Positions 57,901 to 64,000 of a DNA stretch of 64,000 nt are shown in pieces. This stretch comes from Xestospongia bergquistia (Eukaryota > Porifera > Demospongiae > Haplosclerida > Petrosiidae). The notes beneath the pieces were generated by a model that was given only the letters and a program-made list of their open reading frames with translations, did no database searches and had not been told where the DNA came from. The position numbers and the translations under genes were made by a program. Position 1 is the first letter of the stretch; every line of letters starts with the position of its first letter. Where the stretch lies: assembly GCA_963965975.1 (NCBI GenBank), contig OZ014413.1:4970001-5034000 (forward strand), read 5' to 3'.

Positions 57901-60325
57901 AACACATCTTATTACCAGAACACATAATGAGAAAAATACATGAAACATCCATATCATTGATTAAAATGACAAATAAAACTCTGAAGTAATACTTGATAAA
58001 GAGATGTTTGGTATTATTATTAATAACTTATTGATCTAAACAATTATAGTAACAGTGTTCCTAAGAGTTTTATACCTGGGATTTAATAATAAAAATGAAT
58101 GGGATTCATCATTTCATGCCCTTTCCATTTCTTTATGTTCTTCATTTCGTGGTACTATTATTATATCTCATTATTATGTCTAATGTAATACTAATATACA
58201 TATGGTATATATGTTCTTTGTATTCTACAGAATTACAGAAAGAGGTACAATCATTACAAGAGATAATAACATCTCTTACTTTTCAAATAAGAGAGAAAGA
58301 GGAAAGAAATGTTTATTTAACTGAGAATATAAAACGTATATACAGAACATATATGGCTCTTTACTTTACCTATTGTAGATTTACAATCTCAGATATTAGA
58401 GGTGAGAGATCTCCTTAAAACTTGTCATCCACTTCTAAATCAAAAACTTGAGGAACCACTTCATAGCAAACAAGAGGGTAAATTCTTTACTTGTTAAATT
58501 TTATTTAAGCTTGGATATTGTTTATTGCTTTATATTTCAGACACAGAAGATTACGAGCTGTTTGACAGGATGAAAACACTAGAGAACTTCACATTTACTA
58601 TCCAAGAAAGAGAAAGTATTATATAACTTTTCAAAATTTACAACTCTTATATTGTATACTGTGTAGTTACTGATAAACACAAAGAGATTACAAAATTACA
58701 GGAGATGATTACTTCACTAACTCTTCAATTGACAGAGAAAGATAAGATCATCACTCAGTTAAGAACAAAAGATAAAGATGAAGAGGATAGCCAACAGGAA
58801 TCATCAGATGTAGGACTACCAAGTAAGCTGCCATATAACTTCAGTAATGTTAAAAATATGTAAATATTGTTGAGTATGTATTGACTTGTAGACACTGTTA
58901 TAACATTTGATAACTCATCAATTTGACATACAACAACTGTATGTGAAATTTATGAAATGAAGACACAAGTCTATTTTGTTAGTTGTTTCATCACAACATA
59001 AGTTGTCAAAGTTTGGTAAGAACTCTCTCTCCAGTAATGGATGCATCACCAATGGCTAAATAACAATAAAAATTTCAACTATCAAATATTTCTCAGTAAT
59101 CTATATGGATATATATGACAGTTTGTCATAATAGTACCTTCACATGTACCAATTAATGTGGTCAATGTTATTGTTTAAATTTACTTCATAATACATTCAG
59201 TGAGTGAGTATACATTACGAAAACTAGGACCTCAATTTCAATACTAAAGTGGATGGTTGGTTAGTATAACTATTAGAGTGATTTAAAAAATATAAATGGA
59301 AGAGATTCATGCACCTTAACTGATATACATATACATTTTCATATATATATATATATATATATATTTGTATGTTTATACTGGTATAGCTGTACTTGACCTA
59401 CCCTTGGTTGCAACAAATAAAATACCAATAAGTGACATGATCAATAGAGATCAAGAAGTCAATAACATAACACATGTTATCAAACAATACAGGAATAGTT
59501 ACTGTTGACATCAGTACCTAGGACTATCATTGGCATTATAAGAGATGTGTCTGCAGTATAGAGAAATTGAGTATAATAATTTGAAGACTATACTCTGTCT
59601 TGTAGAATAAGTTTATTTCCATATATCATTGCCATAGTAACCTAACACCAGTAAGTGTCATGTTCTTTGTTTGGCCTTGATTTAATAATTGAGCGTGCTG
59701 GAGTGTACATATAGCTATTGTTGTGTGTATAAATGTTATATTGTAAGTATGTTTTATTATAGGAGACACTGGAAGTGTTAAGTGGACTAGTGATAGTGTT
59801 ACACTTAATTCATGTACTGTGGTTGAATGTAAGGAAGTGATATGTCAATTAAAGAGGCGACAACATACAACATGGTGGATTGAACTCCACTCATTATCTT
59901 CTCGAAGTTTACTAACACTATTAACTGATATTAATGAATGCCAAGTGAAAAGACTTGATGTAGAGAACACTCATTTTGATAGTGAATGTGTCAGTCAACT
60001 ATCACAAGTAGTAACTGATAACAAAACAATGGAGGACCTATTTCTTATCTCTTCACCTCTCATACCAGATACTTACCAGACTCTAACAACAGCTCTAACT
60101 GTTAACAAGATAATCAAGGGATTAGGGTTGTATTATGACAATAATATTGCTGATGACGACATACCTTATTTTTGTAGTCTTATCACTAATAATAAAATAT
60201 TACAATATCTCTATATTGATAACTGTCCTAATATTACTAAATTTGGTATGCAACGATTACAAAATGTCTGTGTAAACAATGATAGTTTGAAGTATTTGTA
60301 TATAAATGGTAACTTTCTCCGCTAA
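54942..60325 (+). CDS. Death-fold/coiled-coil/LRR protein, 12 exons, 935 aa
   Basis: Exons: 54942-55272, 55943-57023, 57069-57169, 57357-57416, 57464-57538, 57609-57719, 57816-57866, 58231-58335, 58379-58477, 58541-58615, 58667-58822, 59763-60325. They join at GT-AG sites into one open frame of 2,808 bases. Residues 1-110 are all-helical, CARD/Death-fold-like (LESYVKAVIDVFNSQYANLS). About 125-215 resemble a Death domain (EISQHMNDDYIAVGHCLHLS, KKIEILWAWKRKNG). About 215-470 form a helical region with a WFNYDFFHVIVNILGDESE block. About 471-748 are heptad-rich coiled coil (KLQKEVQSLQEIITSLTFQI). Residues 749-935 hold NLR-style leucine-rich repeats (VKRLDVENTHFDSECVSQLS, LQYLYIDNCPNITKFGMQRL). 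The order recalls NLR innate-immune sensors, but no NACHT or Walker motif is present. A role in cytosolic sensing or Death-domain signalling is inferred. Start ATG 54,942 is preferred over the in-frame TTG at 54,933. The last exon may instead splice at 60,308. Confidence 0.75.
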
Positions 60326-60520
60326 TTATTTTTGTACTATTTTTGTTATTTTTACTAAAAAGAAATTCTTTTAAATTGAAATAAGTCAATTATTAGTTAA
60401 ATAGTTTAGTTTCCATTTCTTACAAAGTTACAAAATTTGTAATTCACTTCTCTACAAACACTCAACTCAGCTATTACATATTGTATTTCCTTATACTGTA
60501 CATATGTCCTATATAAACAG

Positions 60521-60655
60521 CTGCTTAGTTGGTTATTTGGATTACTTAAAGATGACTGTAAGAATTACATCATTGAACCTGTTCCTACTGTAGAAGCCAG
60601 AGAAGAGGAGGAAAACGAGGAGTTTGAGAGAGAGAGAGGGAGAGAGTATCATTAG
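60521..60655 (+). CDS. Candidate alternative last exon of the Death/LRR gene
   Basis: After an ATAAACAG acceptor, one frame reads LLSWLFGLLKDDCKNYIIEP, then an acidic/basic tail (EAREEEENEEFERERGREYH) and TAG. It looks coding and would add a charged C-terminus after the LRRs. The available donor at 60,308 (phase 1) does not join this frame, so either the donor differs or the exon is decayed. Confidence 0.35.
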   Translation: MLSWLFGLLKDDCKNYIIEPVPTVEAREEEENEEFERERGREYH

Positions 60656-60859
60656 GTGTGTGTGCTTTCATGTGTCACATTATTATTTTAATCTATACAA
60701 TCCATTACAACCAGCTTAAGGTTGTACCTATACTGCTATTCCCATATACTTTGATAACCCTATACTTGAAGTAGAAGTATCTGTCAATAGTGGTACCTAT
60801 ACTGATAATTAATTAATATTAATTAATTATTGCACCCATCCAAACATGTGTCTTTCATC

Positions 60860-61928
60860 ATGGCTGATCAAAAGAGAAGCTCTGTCTGGCAGTTTTTCAC
60901 AATTAAACCATCAGACAGCTCCAAAGTTACATGCAATATATGTGGAGATATTATCTCTCTCAAAGGCAAAGGCCAAAAGAAAGAGTAAGCGTGTAGGACT
61001 GTAGTTGGACTTGTTGATTGAACAATATTATTATAAAAATTTTACTAACACCAACCTTAAAAAACATCTAAGATGTTGTCACAGAGAAGAATGGTTAGAG
61101 TTTGAGCATCTTGAAGAATTAAGAAGTGAGGCTTATCAATCTAGTAGCAAAAAGGGCACCAGATCAACAATCTTTAGAATCTCTTCCTGAAAAAAGTCCA
61201 AAGTTTAAATTTGATCACCCAAGATCTGTAAAAATTCACTGAGCAATTGCAGAAATAATATGCATTGATTGTCTCCCCGTTGATTGCCTCCCCTTTTATA
61301 CTGTGGAAAAGATGGGGTTCCTTTGTTTGGTGAGTGTTCTTGAGCCAAAATACACTATTTGTTCACGCAAATACTTATCTGAAAGTATGATTCCAGCGAT
61401 GTATGAGAAAGTTTGCAACCATCTGTCTAAATTGTTGAAGTCGAGTGCCATATTAGCATTGAGTCATCAATAATTATCTTGCGAGTGTTCTTGAGCCAAA
61501 ATACACTATTTGTTCACGCAAATACTTATCTGAAAGTATGATTCCAGCGATGTATGAAAAAGTTTGCAACCATCTGTCTAAATTGTTGAAGTCGAGTGCC
61601 ATATTAGCATTGAGTCATCAATAATTATCTCGCGCATCACGTGAGATATTTCTTGTCTGTATTCTGTGGTATAGGTCACTTGAGGAGGCAAAAAATAATA
61701 AAGAAAGTCTCTGGATATAAGACCACAGTGAGGTTAAGCACTTTAGTGCATTTCATATTTATTAAAGATGTTGTTTTGTCCCAAAAGAATGTTGATAGCC
61801 TTCTTGTAAGTAGCAGACGTATAGTAAATCATTTCAACCATTCCAACACTGCCTTGTATGCGCACTTTAGAAAAAAAGAACTGGATTTATGGCAATGCAA
61901 GATGAGGTATCTCATGAATAAGTGTTAG
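60860..61928 (+). pseudogene. hAT-like transposase with BED zinc finger, decayed
   Basis: Starts at ATG 60,860 with SSVWQFFTIKPSDSSKVTCN and a Cys pair, and completes a BED finger at about 61,035-61,095 (NTNLKKHLRCCH) after a ~70-bp interruption. Later fragments fit hAT transposases: VEKMGFLCLVSVLEPKYTIC at about 61,302-61,361, SESMIPAMYEKVCNHL, and KDVVLSQKNVDSLLVSSRRI with VNHFNHSN at 61,760-61,850. Frames change several times and the C-terminal dimerisation region is missing. hAT enzymes cut and paste DNA in the nucleus; this copy is dead. A 161-bp internal tandem duplication lies within it. Confidence 0.65.
61332..61653. repeat. 161-bp tandem duplication in the hAT relic
   Basis: 61,332-61,492 and 61,493-61,653 are nearly identical (GAGTGTTCTTGAGCCAAAAT at each start). 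They differ at two or three positions. Confidence 0.9.
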
Positions 61929-62164
61929 GTATATATAATATAACTGCAACATAATTAAAGTAGTTGGTTGTATGCAGAATGGATTGAAGTGCTTTTTAAT
62001 CAATCCAAGGATCAAGTTGGCTTGTCTTCTTAATTCAAGAGCTAAGTTCTGTGGTGATACTTTGAGTGTTAATTTAAATGTCAGTGTATATGTGATATCA
62101 AAAGGTGGTGGTTAGGATGTAATGTCAATGAAGAATGAAATATACATGTAAAAGATTAGATAAT
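61929..62164. other. Spacer, nothing recognised
   Basis: Short AT-rich spacer between the hAT relic and the inverted-repeat element. Confidence 0.4.
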
Positions 62165-62745
62165 TGAATCAACTGGATCCCTCCCTGTTTCCTCTCTCTC
62201 TTTAATATCTCGCTCTATGTGTGGACGTGTATGTACGTGTATGTGTGTGGGTGTGCACATGTCTATCTATCTCTCTCTCTCTCTCCATCCCTCCTTCCTC
62301 ACTTCCCCCCCCCTCTCTCTCTTTCTTTCTCTGTGTGCATGTGTGTGTGTGTCTCTCTCTCTCTTAAGCTTGGTCTCTCCCATCCTCCTTCCCTTCCTCT
62401 CACAGTATAGCTAGCTCTCTCTCTCTCTCTTTTCTCACTCTGTGTGTGTATGTGTGTGTGGTGTGTGCGTGTCTCTATCTCTTACGATCTATCTTTCTCT
62501 CTCCATCCCTCCTTCCTCCCTCCCTCTCTTTTTACTGTAGGAAAAACAATGTATAATTTCCATTGATGTTACAACATTTGTCATTATTGTTATAATCATT
62601 GTATTAATGTAAGTAAATAACCATCACAAATACGACTGTAGGAAAAACAAAGTATAATTTCCATTGATGTTGCATTATTTTATCATTGTTATTAAAATTA
62701 TTGGATTAGTGTAAGTAAATAACCAACATAAAACCAACTTTCTGA
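62165..62745. repeat. Inverted-repeat partner B with CT/GT microsatellite
   Basis: Reverse complement of 45,365-45,805. TTGAATCAACTGGATCCCTC lies at the left, a pyrimidine-rich and GT microsatellite at about 62,190-62,535, then GTATAATTTCCATTGATGTT. The right flank is itself repeated at 62,636-62,745 (GGAAAAACAAAGTATAATTT), giving a short tandem copy absent from partner A. Confidence 0.75.
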
Positions 62746-62887
62746 AAAACAAGTTATTTTCTACATTGATTCTAGTAAAGAATGGTAAAATACCATCAAA
62801 GATACAACACTATTACATTTATTGGTAATTTTTAACCAATGGAAATACTACAACCAATGTAAACTCTTCATTTTACAAACGTTATAA

Positions 62888-63454
62888 AGTGAAAATTTTT
62901 CCTTTGATTACAAAGTTGTTGAGCTTCTACTCAATGCAAATGCAGATCCTAATATTCAAACACAATTTTGTTGGACTGCTTTAATGTTTGCCTGTGAGAA
63001 TTACCATCACCAAGTTGTTGAGTTTCTACTCAAGGACAAGGCAGATCCTAATATTCAAGACCAAGAATTTTGGACAGCATCAACAATTGCTAGTCAGAAT
63101 GGTCATTTTGAAATAGTTTATTTATTAGAAAAGTACATTGATCCTAGTAGCAGTTCTTATTAAAAATTAGACCAATCAATAAACCAACCGGCAGAAAGTA
63201 ACAGCTCTGATATTTTAATACCTGATCAACAGACAGAGGAACCTAATAAACAACTACAAAGTATACAGACAACAAAGTCTGTAGTTGAACAAGATTTTTT
63301 TCCACACTCAATTGTCCACTCCTCATCTCTAAAGCATTCTTTCCAATATCGTTTAATAACATCTATCAAGCAACCATTTCATACTTTTAAAGATATTATG
63401 AAAAAAGAACTCAGAATTAACAAATCAACAAATTTGGAACAGGAACAACTATAA
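62888..63454 (+). pseudogene. Ankyrin-repeat protein, 3' fragment
   Basis: One frame reads two to three ankyrin repeats (VVELLLNANADPNIQTQ, WTALMFACENYHHQVVEFLL, ASQNGHFEIVYLLEKY) and meets TAA at 63,161-63,163. The same frame then stays open for another ~95 codons (PDQQTEEPNKQLQSIQTTKS, HSFQYRLITSIKQPFHTF) to TAA at 63,452. That suggests the first TAA is a recent disabling change or the true end. No upstream exon or start is seen, so it is either the last exon of a gene to the left or a duplicated scrap. Ankyrin repeats bind proteins; the partner is unknown. Confidence 0.55.
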
Positions 63455-64000
63455 CAAAATCACTCTACATTGATCCACCTACCATTACCTATTTCAAGAA
63501 AGAATTAAAAAAAAACACAAAGAAAAGATAATGTCACCACAAAGAATATTATAAACAAGTAATTATTGTTGTTAAAATAATTATGTTGCATTGTTATGTG
63601 TTTGGTAAAAGCCAAAGTATAATATTAAAGCTGTCAATTATATTTTCCATCAATGCAAAGAAAATGTAATGTTATAAAAAATGTTGTTTTTTCGTATGTA
63701 ATAACTCTATGATACTGTGGTGTAATAATGTACAAAGGTTTCTTAATAAAATGTCATGATAATGATAGAAAACGATGTTATCTCCTATATATTTGTAATT
63801 ACTATGGACAATATTAGAAGATTAGATATCATGACAAAAATTACTGAAATGTTTTAAAACATTGAGTATTCTACAAAAAAAAAATAATATTAACTACAAT
63901 ACATAAGTTATTCAGTCACTGTTATGTGTTCTTCTTTTAACTACAGTACATAATGAGAGTATTATTAAGAAAATATATAGAATACAATGTAATCAACAAT
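63455..64000. other. 3' flank, nothing recognised
   Basis: AT-rich, with AATAAAA-type polyadenylation words near 63,745 and a poly-A run at 63,875-63,886. No gene is supported. Confidence 0.45.

Noticed and set aside
57697..58418. Open frames of 86 and 107 codons across introns of the Death/LRR gene
   Set aside because: They run through intron sequence; the exon model with consistent phases explains the coding parts.

Overview
The window is animal genomic DNA: AT-rich, with short GT-AG introns, and full of minisatellites and transposon relics. The gene families point to a demosponge, probably Amphimedon queenslandica or a close relative. They include a beta-helix/multi-pass membrane family, a Death-fold/coiled-coil/LRR protein, degenerate copies of the conserved animal genes INTS2 and COP1, and an SLC15/POT-like transporter. 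The species is inferred from family resemblance, without a database match. No bacterial or phage genes, CRISPR arrays, rRNA or tRNA genes were recognised.

Layout. 0.7-4.5 kb: one intact single-exon gene for a 1267-aa secreted-head, multi-pass membrane protein. Decayed relatives lie at 5.9-6.7 kb (+) and 10.2-11.4 kb (-). The + relic runs into two orphan exons that match coiled-coil exons of the gene at 55-60 kb. 7.1-18 kb: degenerate minisatellites, a ~1 kb segmental duplication, and a possible decayed array of minus-strand mini-exons. 19.1-19.7 kb: twin 18-bp palindromes between two candidate divergent first exons. 20.5-23.1 kb (-): an INTS2 relic with introns, in-frame stops and a frameshift.

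23.1-41.2 kb is retrotransposon territory. A decayed minus-strand Ty3/Gypsy element is interrupted by a second, plus-strand Ty3/Gypsy element with two LTRs and TATA-type target duplications. About 8.07 kb of this (25,039-33,112) is repeated in tandem, almost identically, up to 41,188. The repeat also copies the sequence just upstream of the POT-like transporter (41.3-42.9 kb). That transporter has two frameshifts and a 620-bp partial tandem duplication of its 3' end.

43.6-54.9 kb holds microsatellites, one arm of an inverted repeat pair (45.4 and 62.4 kb), a Gypsy RT fossil, two MITE-like elements, a RecQ-like helicase fragment, an intron-bearing COP1 relic (-) and 59-bp minisatellites. 54.9-60.3 kb (+) is the most interesting gene. 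Twelve exons join in one frame to give a 935-aa Death-fold/coiled-coil/LRR protein, NLR-like in domain order but without a NACHT ATPase. Nine consecutive coiled-coil exons all end in phase 1. 60.8-64 kb holds a decayed hAT/BED transposase, the second inverted-repeat arm and an ankyrin-repeat gene fragment.

Only two loci look intact: the beta-helix membrane protein and the Death/coiled-coil/LRR protein. Both fit self/non-self or danger sensing, by inference from architecture. Most of the rest is duplicated, truncated or transposed sequence.
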